NCBI GenBank assembly: GCA_964605665.1
Contig: CAZSDP010000001.1
Coordinates: 186,001 to 250,000, forward strand
From: CAZSDP01 sp964605665
GTDB lineage: Bacteria > Planctomycetota > UBA8108 > UBA1146
DNA: 64,000 nucleotides
Reading direction: 5' to 3'
Both the position numbers and the translations under genes were made by a program. The notes beneath the pieces are model-generated. The model searched no databases, was not told where the DNA came from, and saw only the letters and a list, made by a program, of their open reading frames with translations. Every line of letters begins with the position of its first letter. The first letter of the stretch is position 1. Shown piece after piece: positions 25,989 through 36,566 of the stretch.

Positions 25989-27998
25989 ATGCTTCGAATT
26001 CTATTCAGCGCGACCCTTTTGATCGTTCTTCTCCTCCTCGCCGGGTGCACTTCGAGCGACTCAGGGAGCTCTGCGAATCAGGAAGGCCAATCGTCGTCCG
26101 GAGGTTCAACCGAGAGCTCGAGTCTCTCTGATGCCGGGGGAAGTGAGATTGTCGAAGTCACCTACAATCTCGAGATTCCAAATGTCTCCTACCAACTCAA
26201 CCCCGATGCCGGAGATCCATCAGTTTCTGCTGAAGACGGTGGCCCCGGTTTCACTGGGGAAGGTTGGGAAACGAATTTGGAGTTCCCAGCGATCGGTTCT
26301 AGTGAAGCGGTCAAGGGAGGATCCCTCTCCACCGACATTCTGGACTGGCCCGCAACTTTGCGGATGGGGGGACAAAATTGGAACACCTCCCTGAACTATC
26401 TCGTTCGCGATCTCTGTTACCCAGCATTGATTCAGCAACACCCGGTCACTCTGCAGTTCATTCCAGCTATCGCGTCACACTGGAAGATTTCCGATGACAA
26501 GATGACCTACCAATTCCGGATCAATCCAAAGGCGAAGTGGAGTGACGGAACACCGGTCACCGCTGAGGACTACGTCGCCTCCTACAATCTCTGGCTCGAT
26601 CCGACGATTCTCTTCCCGAGTAACCAAGTGGTCTACGGAAAGTTCGCGCCCCGCGCCCTCTCCAAATACATCTTGGAAATCCAATGCTCAGAAGAGAATT
26701 GGCGCAACTTGCTCTACTCGGGCGGAATGGTGATCTTGCCAGCGAAAGAGATCGAAGGCCTCACCGGTACTGAGTACTTAGACAGATACCAATTTGCCTA
26801 CACTTCATTCTGTGGGCCGTACCAGGTGTCTGCGGATGATATCGAGATGAATCGCTCGGTCACTCTCACCCGGAATCCGGATTGGTGGGATGCAGACAAT
26901 CCCGCTTGGACCGGCCTCTACAACATCGATGAAATTCGGTACGAGGTCGTCAAAGAAGCGGCACTTGTCTACGAAAAAGCAAAGCGAGGAGAGCTCGATT
27001 ACTATGTGATTCCTCGAGCAAAGTGGTTTGCTTCCGACCTTCCAAAAGAAGATGTGTGTATCCGCGGCCTACTGGTACGCCACAAAATCTTCAACGATTC
27101 TCCAATCGGAACTTCAGGCATCGCGATGAATCGCCAACGCTCCCCCTTGGGAGACGTCAGGATGAGGAAGGCGATCTCACATCTTTTCGATCGCGACACC
27201 ATGATTGAGAAGCTGTTCTACGACGAATACGAGAAACTCAACAGTTATTGGCAAGGCGGGACCTACGGGAACCCCAAAAACGTCACAGTGGAGTATGACG
27301 AGCTTGCTGCCGATGAACTCTTGAACGAAATGGGCTACACCGAGCGAAACGACACGGGTTTCAGGACGAAAGACGGAAAAATCCTGGAACTCGACCTGAT
27401 GTATCGATCGAAGCAGAGCGAGATCTACCTCACGATCATCCAGGAGTCATTCGAACGGTTAGGAATCAAGCTCAATCTGAAACTCCTGACCCCCTCCACC
27501 TTCTGGAAGAACTTGCAGGAAAAAGAGTACGAGCTCTCGATGATGAATTGGGGTGCGCTCGTCATTCCCAATCCAGAGACATCCTGGAAGAGCACCCTCG
27601 CCCAGGAAAAAAATAACAACAATGTCACCGCCTTTGAGAGCGAACGCGTCGATGAACTCCTGATCGCCTACGACCGGGAGTACGACATCCAGAAGCGGCG
27701 CCAGATCATTCGTGAAATCGATGGCATCGTCTACAACGAACACCCCTATGCACTCGGTTGGTACAAACCAGCTCAGCGCGTCGTTTTCGCCAACAAGTTT
27801 TCTTGGCCTGAGTGGGGCACGAGTCGTATCTACGGTGATACTCAGGAACTGATTTACGTCTGGTGGGTTGACCCGGAAAAAGAGAAAGCACTCGAACAAG
27901 CGCGTAAAGACTCAACAATGAAGCTCGAGATCCCGCCACTGGAAAATCGCTTTTGGCCTCAGTGGAATGCTGCGCAAGAAGCGAAGGGATCCCTCTAG
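25989..27998 (+). CDS. Family 5 solute-binding lipoprotein, cassette 4 (YejA-like)
   Basis: 669 residues from ATG 25989 (AGGGAG 6 bases upstream). The lipobox is LLLAGC at residues 15-20, followed by a Ser/Gly-rich linker (about 21-50). The SBP family 5 body has YQFRINPKAKWSDGTPVTAEDYVASYNLW, TLTRNPDWWDADNPAW and a long C-terminal half; the size and the next two permeases suggest the YejA subgroup. YejA-type proteins bind peptides and peptide conjugates such as microcin C. First gene of a seven-gene operon-like run to 35584. Confidence 0.85.
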   Translation: MLRILFSATLLIVLLLLAGCTSSDSGSSANQEGQSSSGGSTESSSLSDAGGSEIVEVTYNLEIPNVSYQLNPDAGDPSVSAEDGGPGFTGEGWETNLEFPAIGSSEAVKGGSLSTDILDWPATLRMGGQNWNTSLNYLVRDLCYPALIQQHPVTLQFIPAIASHWKISDDKMTYQFRINPKAKWSDGTPVTAEDYVASYNLWLDPTILFPSNQVVYGKFAPRALSKYILEIQCSEENWRNLLYSGGMVILPAKEIEGLTGTEYLDRYQFAYTSFCGPYQVSADDIEMNRSVTLTRNPDWWDADNPAWTGLYNIDEIRYEVVKEAALVYEKAKRGELDYYVIPRAKWFASDLPKEDVCIRGLLVRHKIFNDSPIGTSGIAMNRQRSPLGDVRMRKAISHLFDRDTMIEKLFYDEYEKLNSYWQGGTYGNPKNVTVEYDELAADELLNEMGYTERNDTGFRTKDGKILELDLMYRSKQSEIYLTIIQESFERLGIKLNLKLLTPSTFWKNLQEKEYELSMMNWGALVIPNPETSWKSTLAQEKNNNNVTAFESERVDELLIAYDREYDIQKRRQIIREIDGIVYNEHPYALGWYKPAQRVVFANKFSWPEWGTSRIYGDTQELIYVWWVDPEKEKALEQARKDSTMKLEIPPLENRFWPQWNAAQEAKGSL

Positions 27999-28059
27999 TC
28001 ACTCTGACACGCTCGTCGTTCGGTTTCTGATCACCCCCGACTGGAGGAGCGGAAGCACC

Positions 28060-29088
28060 GTGGGAGCCTACTTTTCACGCCGAGCTCTGTTGATGATCCC
28101 GACATTTCTCGGGATCACTTTGCTCGTCTTCACGATCACCCGTTTTGTCCCCGGTGGGCCGGTGGACAGAATGATCATGCAAATGCAGATGGGGGCTACT
28201 GCAGGTGAAGCAGGAGGAGTCGGAGGGGGCGAAGCTTCAAGTGTCGCAATTCCTGAGGCTGCGCTCGCCAGCCTGAAGGAACACTATCACCTCGACAAGT
28301 CTATCGCTCACGCTTACTTCCTCTGGTTGAGCGACTTGTTACGCTTCGACCTCGGGAACTCTTTCAAGTACAACCTCCCGGTGGTCGATCTCATCACCGC
28401 TCGATTTCCAGTCAGTATGTACTTTGGGCTCATCGGATTTTTCTTGGCATATTCGGTATGCATACCACTTGGGGTATTCAAAGCGATACGACATGGAAGT
28501 CGCTTTGACTTTACCAGCAGTGCCTTGGTCTTTTTGGGGTACTCCATCCCGGGTTGGGCTTTGGGCCTGCTTCTCCTCCTCGTTCTTGGAGCAGAATTCG
28601 AGTTGGTTCCCCTCGGTAGTTTTCGTTCACAAGACTGGGATAAATTGGGAATGTTCGCAAAGATCAAAGATCAACTGCACCATACCATACTCCCCGTGAT
28701 CGCTTACGCAGCTGGGAGCTTTGCCACGCTCACGATCTTGATGAAGAACTCCTTGATGGACAATCTCGGACAAGATTATGTCCGGACCGCTTTTGCCAAG
28801 GGGCTTCCTGAACGAAAAGCAATCTTTGTCCACGCTCTTCGAAATTCACTGATCCCAATCTGTACCGGACTCGGTCACGCCATCGGCCTCGTGATGGCTG
28901 GGAGCTACCTGATCGAGAAAGTCTTCAATATCGATGGGATAGGGTACTTGGGCTTCACCTCCATCCTCGATCGTGACTACGCGGTCGTGATGGGGATCCT
29001 CGTCATCAACACCGGATTGATCCTACTCGGGAACATCTTGAGTGACGTCCTGTACGTGCTGGTCGATCCTCGAATTCGTTTCCAATAG
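28060..29088 (+). CDS. yejB: YejB-type ABC permease
   Basis: 342 residues from GTG 28060 (GGAGGAG 10 bases upstream); the frame is open further back but overlaps the previous gene. It follows YejB closely: GAYFSRRALLMIPTFLGITLLVF, RFVPGGPVDRMIMQM, a Gly-rich variable loop, YHLDKSIAHAYFLWLSDLLRFDLGNSF, GSRFDFTSSALVFLGYSIPGW, KNSLMDNLGQDYVRTAFAKGL, and the ending NILSDVLYVLVDPRIRF. It forms the transmembrane channel with YejE. The Gly/Ala/Glu loop (about 50-75) aligns with the variable loop of E. coli YejB. Confidence 0.88.
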   Translation: MGAYFSRRALLMIPTFLGITLLVFTITRFVPGGPVDRMIMQMQMGATAGEAGGVGGGEASSVAIPEAALASLKEHYHLDKSIAHAYFLWLSDLLRFDLGNSFKYNLPVVDLITARFPVSMYFGLIGFFLAYSVCIPLGVFKAIRHGSRFDFTSSALVFLGYSIPGWALGLLLLLVLGAEFELVPLGSFRSQDWDKLGMFAKIKDQLHHTILPVIAYAAGSFATLTILMKNSLMDNLGQDYVRTAFAKGLPERKAIFVHALRNSLIPICTGLGHAIGLVMAGSYLIEKVFNIDGIGYLGFTSILDRDYAVVMGILVINTGLILLGNILSDVLYVLVDPRIRFQ

Positions 29089-29095
29089 GGGATTA

Positions 29096-30202
29096 ATGAT
29101 GACGAAGACCAAAGAAGAATCCCCACCTGTTGACGCTGAGACTCCGGTCGTTGAGAAGTCTCGATCGGTTTTGCAGCGTCGATTTCAGAGATTCCGTCGA
29201 CTGAAGCGCGGCTGGTACAGCTTCCTGATTTTGACCACTTTCTACGCCTTGAGCTTTTTCTGCCATCTATTGGTGACTGAGAACGCACTCATCGTGAAGT
29301 ACAACGGGAAACTCCACTTCCCTGCCTTTGGGAACTTCTACGAAGCGAAGGAGTTTGGCCAACGTCGCATTGGCGAGACTCACTACCGAATGCTTGCTGA
29401 GCAATTGGCAACGGACGACGACGAGGAGACTTGGGTGCTCCTGGCTCCGTATCCATACGGACCATTCGAAAACCTACTTCGAGAATTGGAGGGGCCACCT
29501 CCACACAAGCCATCCGCGGTTCATTGGCTCGGCACCGACAATCGAGGACGAGACGTCTTTGCCCGGCTCGTCTATGGATTTTGGTACTCGATGACATTTG
29601 CCGTCGGGGTGGTCTTCGCTTCTTACTTGATCGGAATCTTCGTCGGAGCATGCTTCGGGTTCTTTGGTGGCCGCATCGACATCTACGGGCAACGACTGGT
29701 CGAAATCTGGGCCGCATTACCCTTTCTGTATACGGTGATGATCCTCTCCAACATCCTGCAACCAAGTCTCGGAATCTTGATCTTTCTCGTCGCTCTCTTC
29801 TCTTGGGTTGGAATCACCTATTACATGCGTGGAGAGTTTTACCGAGAAAAGTCTCGAGACTACGTTTCAGCGGCGATCGCACAAGGCGAGTCTCGTCTTG
29901 CCATCATGTTTCAGCACATCCTTCCCAATGCGCTCACACCCATCATCAGCTTTGCTCCGTTCGCTCTGGTTGGCGCAATCACCGCGATCGTTTCTCTCGA
30001 CTTCCTCGGTCTCGGATTACCCGCCCCGACTCCAAGTTGGGGCGAACTGATGAATCAAGGTCTCGACTCTCTCACCGCTGGGGACTACCACCTCATCCTG
30101 AGTCCCGTGCTCGCTCTATTCTCTACGCTTCTGATGGTTGTCTTCATTGGGGAAGCGATCCGCGAAGCGTTCGATCCAAAAGTCTTCTCGAGGTTGAGGT
30201 AA
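29096..30202 (+). CDS. yejE: YejE-type ABC permease
   Basis: 368 residues from ATG 29096 (AGGGG just upstream). YejE features are present in order: FRRLKRGWYSFLILTTFY before TM1, then LIVKYNGKLHFPAFGNFYEAKEFG, WVLLAPYPYGP, WLGTDNRGRDVFARLVYGF, FFGGRIDIYGQRLVEIWAALP and FIGEAIREAFDPKVFS. The large periplasmic segment with LIVKYNGKLHFP is specific to YejE and absent from OppC/DppC. It sits 7 bp after yejB and 4 bp before the first ATPase gene. Confidence 0.9.
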   Translation: MMTKTKEESPPVDAETPVVEKSRSVLQRRFQRFRRLKRGWYSFLILTTFYALSFFCHLLVTENALIVKYNGKLHFPAFGNFYEAKEFGQRRIGETHYRMLAEQLATDDDEETWVLLAPYPYGPFENLLRELEGPPPHKPSAVHWLGTDNRGRDVFARLVYGFWYSMTFAVGVVFASYLIGIFVGACFGFFGGRIDIYGQRLVEIWAALPFLYTVMILSNILQPSLGILIFLVALFSWVGITYYMRGEFYREKSRDYVSAAIAQGESRLAIMFQHILPNALTPIISFAPFALVGAITAIVSLDFLGLGLPAPTPSWGELMNQGLDSLTAGDYHLILSPVLALFSTLLMVVFIGEAIREAFDPKVFSRLR

Positions 30203-30206
30203 TGAG

Positions 30207-31195
<989 letters not shown>

Positions 31196-31199
<4 letters not shown>

Positions 31200-32236
31200 C
31201 CGAACCGATTTTACAGCTCAAGAATCTGGAAGTTTTCTTTCCGGTTTATGGGGGAGTCCTCCGTCACAAGATCGCCGAAGTTCGAGCGGTCGATGGGGTC
31301 TCACTCGCTGTCGATGAAGGGGAAACGATCGGACTCGTCGGGGAATCTGGATCAGGAAAAACCACGGTTGGACGTGCAGTGATCAATCTACTGCGTCAGA
31401 CAACTCCCGGAGTCCATCTCGGTGGGGAGGTCCTCTATCGAAGCCGTTCAGGAAAGGTCATCGATCTGAATGGGCTTTCGCGTGCGGAAATGAAAGCGTA
31501 TCGAGCTGAGATACAGATGGTCTTCCAGGACCCCTTCAGTTCTCTCAATCCTCGGATGACGGTCGAGCAAATCGTTGGAGGCCCGCTCGCATTGCACACA
31601 GATCTCGATCGGAAAGCTCGAAAACGACGAGTGGAAGAACTGCTCGAGCGAGTTGGATTGCAAGGGAGCTACGCCGCACGCTACCCCCATGAGTTTTCCG
31701 GAGGACAACGGCAACGGATCGGGATCGCCCGATCGCTCTCTACCAATCCGCGAGTGGTGATCGCCGATGAACCGGTCAGCGCCCTCGACGTTTCCGTTCA
31801 GGCACAAGTCGTGAATTTGATGGAAGATTTACAAGAGGAGTTTGGCCTCACCTATCTCTTCATCGCCCACGACATCGGAGTGGTCTACCACGTAAGCGAC
31901 CGCATTGCGGTGATGTACCTCGGAAACATCGTTGAAACCGGTGGTGCGGAGGAATTGTATCGCAATGCTCAACACCCCTACACTCAGGCGCTCCTCTCCG
32001 CAGTCCCTGAAGCAACGCCTCGCCGGACTCGACCCGATCGAACCGTACTCGAAGGCGACATCCCGACTCCTCTAGCAAAGCCGAGTGGTTGCGGATTTAG
32101 AACCCGCTGCCCGATCGCCCAACCCGATTGTGCGATTGATATCCCGGCGTTCAAAGAGGTGAGCCCTGGACACAACGTTGCTTGCCCCCATACCGGCAGT
32201 CAGACTTCCAAGGAACAAGCAGTGGAGGCTGAATGA
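31196..32236 (+). CDS. oppF: OppF/DppF-type ABC ATPase
   Basis: 346 residues, ATGA overlap with oppD and GAGGAGG upstream. Walker A GESGSGKTT, Q-loop MVFQDPFSSLNPRM, signature FSGGQRQR, Walker B VVIADEPVSALD. The C-terminus has GCGFRTRCPIAQPDC, the family cysteine motif. It is the second half of the transporter motor. The start of deoC follows 9 bp later. Confidence 0.93.
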
Positions 32237-32245
32237 GGAATCACC

Positions 32246-33190
32246 ATGCTAAACCCGGGTTGTGATCTGGACCTGGACTGGGTCCTCTCCGCACGCGCAA
32301 ATCGATCTGCCATCGAACGTCGTGCCGCCACCCTCACCGGGCGGCGCACTGTAAAGAAAGAGTGGCAAGTTGGTTGGCTTGCACATGCGGTCACATGCAT
32401 CGATTTAACGACACTCGCCGGTGATGACACCCCAGGCACCGTTCGGCGACTGGCCTCGAAAGCATGTTCTCCCGTCCGTGAGTCGATCCTAAAGGCACAT
32501 TCTCTGCCGCTCGACCTTCACTGTGGAGCGGTCTGCGTTTATCACAATTTGGTCCCTGTTGCGGTTGAGAGCTGCACCAACAAGGGAGTCAACGTCTGCG
32601 CAGTTTCAACTGGTTTTCCAGCGGGTCAAATCCCACACGCGCTCAAACTCGAGCAGATCGAAGCATCGGTCAATGCCGGTGCTCAAGAGATCGACATCGT
32701 CGTTTCTCGACCGTTGGTTCTCGAAGGACGCTGGACGGAGCTGTATGAGGAAGTTCGCGACTTCCGCGCTGCCTGTGGCGACCAGGTCCACCTGAAATCG
32801 ATTCTCGCTACTGGAGAGCTAGCAACACTCGCCCAGGTCGCAAAAGCCAGTCGAGTCTGCCTCGCAGCCGGCGCCGACTTCATCAAGACTTCCACCGGGA
32901 AAGAACCGGTGAACGCGACACTGCCCGTTGCCCTGGTGATGCTTCGAGCAATTCGCGAACATGCTGACCGAACGGGACATCTCGCAGGCTTCAAGCCAGC
33001 TGGGGGAATCAAGACTGCAAAACAGGCCATCGCTTTTCTGATGCTCGTCAAAGAAGAACTGGGAACAGAGTCGATGCGATCCGATCGGTTTCGATTCGGC
33101 GCATCGTCACTACTTGCCGACCTTGAACGTCAACTGGAGTTTCACGCCACGGGCCGCTATTCCGCGGTCCATCACCATCCGATGGGTTGA
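32246..33190 (+). CDS. deoC: Deoxyribose-phosphate aldolase
   Basis: 314 residues, ATG with AGGAA upstream. DeoC is a class I aldolase cleaving 2-deoxyribose 5-phosphate into glyceraldehyde 3-phosphate and acetaldehyde. The Schiff-base lysine is in AGADFIKTSTGK (K214) and the second conserved lysine is in AGFKPAGGIK (K250). VNVCAVSTGFPAGQ and EIDIVVSRPLVLEGRW are also typical. The N-terminal 55 residues and the tail VHHHPMG extend it beyond the compact E. coli enzyme. It lies 9 bp after oppF and 12 bp before an aldehyde dehydrogenase, an obvious sink for the acetaldehyde. Confidence 0.93.
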   Translation: MLNPGCDLDLDWVLSARANRSAIERRAATLTGRRTVKKEWQVGWLAHAVTCIDLTTLAGDDTPGTVRRLASKACSPVRESILKAHSLPLDLHCGAVCVYHNLVPVAVESCTNKGVNVCAVSTGFPAGQIPHALKLEQIEASVNAGAQEIDIVVSRPLVLEGRWTELYEEVRDFRAACGDQVHLKSILATGELATLAQVAKASRVCLAAGADFIKTSTGKEPVNATLPVALVMLRAIREHADRTGHLAGFKPAGGIKTAKQAIAFLMLVKEELGTESMRSDRFRFGASSLLADLERQLEFHATGRYSAVHHHPMG

Positions 33191-33202
33191 TAGGATGATG
33201 TC

Positions 33203-35584
33203 ATGACTGGAGCGAGCACCATTTTCGAGAATCTCGATTGGGGTCCCGCACCGGAGGCTGACGGTCCAGCACGAGCTTGGATCGAACAGCTTGGCGAGGT
33301 CGCCCCTTTGTTCATCGATGGAGACTGGGCTAGACCGAAGAAGGCATCGACCTTTCCCACTCGCAACCCAGCAACGGGAGAAACGCTGACTCAAATTGTT
33401 CAGACCGAACAGAAGGAAGTCGACCGTGCAGTCCAAGCAGCTCGAGCTGCACAGCCCGGCTGGGCTTCGGTGGGGGGGGCTGCCCGAGCTCGCTACCTCT
33501 ATGCGATTTCACGTGGCATCCAAAAGAACTCCAGGCTCTTCGCCACACTTGAGACCCTCGACAACGGGAAACCGATTCGAGAAACCCGGGACATCGATGT
33601 CCCCCTGGTGGCTCGACACTTCCATCACCATGCTGGCTGGGCTGAGATCTTGGACGTCAAAGCTCCGACTTTGAAGCCGTGGGGGGTTTGTGGCCAGGTC
33701 GTGCCATGGAACTTCCCACTTCTCATGCTCGCCTGGAAAATCGCCCCAGCCCTCGCTGCAGGAAACACCGTGGTTCTCAAACCTGCGGAATGGACGTCCC
33801 TCACCGCGATACTCTTTGCAGAGCTTTGCGACTCCGTTGGACTCCCTCCCGGAGTCGTCAACATCGTCACTGGCGATGGCACAACCGGAGCAGGACTAGT
33901 GGGGCATCCCGACATCGACAAGGTTGCATTTACCGGCTCCACAGAAGTCGGAAGAATCATCCGAAAGCAGATCGCCGGAAGCGGGAAGGGACTGACTCTC
34001 GAGCTCGGCGGAAAAAGCCCCTTTATCGTTTTCGAAGATGCGGATCTCGACTCAGCCATCGAGGGAATCGTCGACGCAATATGGTTTAACCAAGGGCAAG
34101 TTTGTTGCGCAGGCAGTCGATTGCTCGTCGCCGAATCGATCGCCGACGTCTTCCACGCTAAGCTTGAAGCACGGATGAAGCGCCTCAGAGTTGGTAACCC
34201 TCTCGACAAAGCCGTTGACCTCGGAGCGATGATCGAAGAAGACCACCTCAACAATGTCCGCTCGCTCTGCTCCGCTGCGGTAGAAGACGGCAATCGCTGC
34301 ATTCAATCTGCAGAAGATTTGCCCAAGGAAGGATTTTGGTTCCCACCAACACTCTTCCCAAACGTCTCACCAGCGTCTCAAATCGCCCAAGAAGAAGTCT
34401 TCGGTCCAGTCCTCGTCTCGATGACCTTCAGAACTCCCACCGAGGCGATCGCGCTCGCGAATCACACTCGCTACGGCCTGGCCGGCAGTGTTTGGACGCA
34501 AGATCTCGATACAGCACTCCACGTCGCGAGAGCTCTTCACGCCGGCACGGTGTGGGTCAACTCAACAAACCTCTTCGATGCGGCTTCCGGATTTGGTGGG
34601 GTTCGCGAATCAGGTTTTGGCCGTGAAGGGGGACTCGAGGGCCTTCATGCGTACCTTCGCCCGTCTGAATCGTGGGAACCGCAAACATCAGGACAAGCAC
34701 CAGGAAAACTACAGACCAGCGATACCCAGCCAACGATCGAATCACCATCCCTCGATCGCACTGCGAAACTGTACATCGGAGGCAAACAGTGCCGACCCGA
34801 TGGGGGCTACTCACTCGAAGTCTTAAATCCTGCTGGAGAAAACATCGACAAGGTGGGCCGCGGGAATAGAAAAGACATCCGTAACGCGGTCGAAGCAGCG
34901 AACAGTGCGCGATCTTGGGGTCAAACCGATGCCCACCTTCGCTCTCAGATTCTTTGGTATCTGGCAGAGAATCTAGCGCCCCGTACCCAGGAACTCTCCA
35001 ATCGCATCGCATCGATGACCGGCTGCGACACTGCATCCGCAACCGAAGAGGTTGAACTCGCGATTCAGAGACTGACACACTGGGCCTCTTGGGCCGATAA
35101 ACACGATGGGGCAGTTCACGCCGTCCCAATTCGCGGCCTCGTACTCGCTCTTCACGAACCTGTCGGCGTGGTCGGAGTGGTGTGCCCAAACCACGAACCC
35201 CTCCTTTCGCTGATCGCCCTGGTAGCACCCTTGATCGCCACCGGGAACACTGTCGTCGCCATTCCGAGCGAGACTGCACCACTGGCTGCAACAGACCTCT
35301 ACCAGGTCCTCGAAACCTCCGACATCCCGGGCGGCGTGCTCAATATCGTCACCGGAATCCACAGCGAGCTGACTCCACATCTCGCCTCCCACGATGCTAT
35401 CGATATGATCTGGCATGCCGGCAGCAAAGAGAGCGCGGCCGAAGCGGAAGTCCTCTCCGCCGGAAACCTCAAACGAACCTGGTGCCCACTCGGGTTCTCA
35501 GGAAGGCAACCTCGATCGAAGAGTGAGGAACTACTGAGGCAAGGAACCAGGGTCAAAAACCTCTGGCTTCCTCACGGAGTCTGA
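33203..35584 (+). CDS. Two-domain aldehyde dehydrogenase, ALDH16-like
   Basis: 793 residues with two ALDH-fold units. Residues 30-490 form a complete domain: VPWNFPLL (N169), the general base in LTLELGGKSPF (E268), the nucleophile in GQVCCAGSR (C301), and EEVFGPV. Residues 515-793 form a second, shorter unit that has the coenzyme-type text (GVVGVVCPNHEPLLSLIALVAPLIATGNTVV, GVLNIVTG) but no catalytic cysteine or LELGG. An active plus a pseudo domain is the pattern of ALDH16. It probably oxidises acetaldehyde or a related aldehyde made by the adjacent DeoC (inference from context). The downstream gap contains a 16-bp repeat. Confidence 0.88.
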   Translation: MTGASTIFENLDWGPAPEADGPARAWIEQLGEVAPLFIDGDWARPKKASTFPTRNPATGETLTQIVQTEQKEVDRAVQAARAAQPGWASVGGAARARYLYAISRGIQKNSRLFATLETLDNGKPIRETRDIDVPLVARHFHHHAGWAEILDVKAPTLKPWGVCGQVVPWNFPLLMLAWKIAPALAAGNTVVLKPAEWTSLTAILFAELCDSVGLPPGVVNIVTGDGTTGAGLVGHPDIDKVAFTGSTEVGRIIRKQIAGSGKGLTLELGGKSPFIVFEDADLDSAIEGIVDAIWFNQGQVCCAGSRLLVAESIADVFHAKLEARMKRLRVGNPLDKAVDLGAMIEEDHLNNVRSLCSAAVEDGNRCIQSAEDLPKEGFWFPPTLFPNVSPASQIAQEEVFGPVLVSMTFRTPTEAIALANHTRYGLAGSVWTQDLDTALHVARALHAGTVWVNSTNLFDAASGFGGVRESGFGREGGLEGLHAYLRPSESWEPQTSGQAPGKLQTSDTQPTIESPSLDRTAKLYIGGKQCRPDGGYSLEVLNPAGENIDKVGRGNRKDIRNAVEAANSARSWGQTDAHLRSQILWYLAENLAPRTQELSNRIASMTGCDTASATEEVELAIQRLTHWASWADKHDGAVHAVPIRGLVLALHEPVGVVGVVCPNHEPLLSLIALVAPLIATGNTVVAIPSETAPLAATDLYQVLETSDIPGGVLNIVTGIHSELTPHLASHDAIDMIWHAGSKESAAEAEVLSAGNLKRTWCPLGFSGRQPRSKSEELLRQGTRVKNLWLPHGV

Positions 35585-35614
35585 GACCAGTCGCACCGCG
35601 CGAAAGTCCGAGAC

Positions 35615-35665
35615 CCGGAACAACCCAGTGCCGGAACAATTCAGAGCCGGAACAAACTAGAGCCG
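35615..35665. repeat. 16-bp tandem repeat, three copies
   Basis: CCGGAACAA recurs at 35615, 35631 and 35647, exactly 16 bp apart, with diverged filler (consensus CAG-G), and a fourth truncated CCG at 35663. It lies 30 bp after the ALDH stop, between convergent genes. It is not a clear terminator. Confidence 0.75.
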
Positions 35666-35834
35666 CGGACCATGCCAAAGCCCGAGCAAACTCGAGCAAC
35701 CGCGATCCAAACCGCTCCCAAATGGCCACCAACCGCGATTCTCGGCATTTCGGCACGCATCATAATATACCTTATCGGAACGTCGAGAATTTGAGCGCCG
35801 GCCCTGGGTGACCCCGGACCGATCGACTTGGAAC

Positions 35835-36566
35835 TCAGATTCGACGTCGAAGCCGCCTCGCGACAAACGATGAAACCGCCTGCCCGATCGCCGCCAGCTC
35901 GACGATCATTGCCGCCCGACGCGGACGACTGATTTGCTCGGGTCGGTCGATGAGTGACTGGATCACGACCCTCGCCGCCTTTTCCCGGGTCATCAGCAAT
36001 GGTCTACGTCTCGATTTCGCGAGCTTGGTGTCCACGAAGCCGAACCGCACGTTCGTGATCGACACCCCCTCGGGCCGCAGCGTGCGATTGAGCATCTCCA
36101 AATATGCGCTGAGAGCTTTCTTCGATGCGCAATAACTTGGAGCGTCCGACATCATGAACTTGTCAGCCAAACTGGAAAGGACAACGATATGCCCACCCTT
36201 GCCTTTCCACTTCGGGACAACAGCAGCAATCATCTCCACGACCGAGATCAAGTTTGTGTCGAAACAGCGCCTCTCTCGACTCAGGTCGTCAGGACGGTAC
36301 TGACTTCCCACTGCGGCGCAGTGGATCAGCGCTTGGAGACCTTGCTCTTCATTCAGGATCTTGTCGATAAATGCTGGAAACTCTTCCGTCGTCACATCGA
36401 CAACGTGGTGCTTATAGTTACCAGGCATGCTTAGATTGCTTCTACTCGCCCCGATAACGCGACGCCCCGAGTCAAGAAGCTGCCTGGTGACCTCTTTTCC
36501 GATCCCATCGGAGTTACCGATGACCAGCACAGGCCCCTGATCGGCAGATGCCCGCTTGACGCTCAT
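35835..36566 (-). CDS. Short-chain dehydrogenase/reductase
   Basis: 243 residues from ATG 36566, which overlaps the upstream ATP-grasp stop (ATGA); the frame extends further up but that part is inside the other gene. The nucleotide-binding motif is GNSDGIGKEV (normally TGxxxGIG), the catalytic Tyr-Lys pair is in YCASK, and a serine is in VVLSSLA. RFGFVDTKL follows as in many SDRs. The C-terminus (ARRLRRRI) is basic. Substrate unknown. Third gene of an aroDE / ATP-grasp / SDR operon. Confidence 0.8.
   Translation of the reverse strand: MSVKRASADQGPVLVIGNSDGIGKEVTRQLLDSGRRVIGASRSNLSMPGNYKHHVVDVTTEEFPAFIDKILNEEQGLQALIHCAAVGSQYRPDDLSRERRCFDTNLISVVEMIAAVVPKWKGKGGHIVVLSSLADKFMMSDAPSYCASKKALSAYLEMLNRTLRPEGVSITNVRFGFVDTKLAKSRRRPLLMTREKAARVVIQSLIDRPEQISRPRRAAMIVELAAIGQAVSSFVARRLRRRI

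Noticed and set aside
35585..35834. 16-bp repeat as a CRISPR or terminator
   Set aside because: Copies are adjacent with only a few filler bases, and no stem-loop with T-run is formed.
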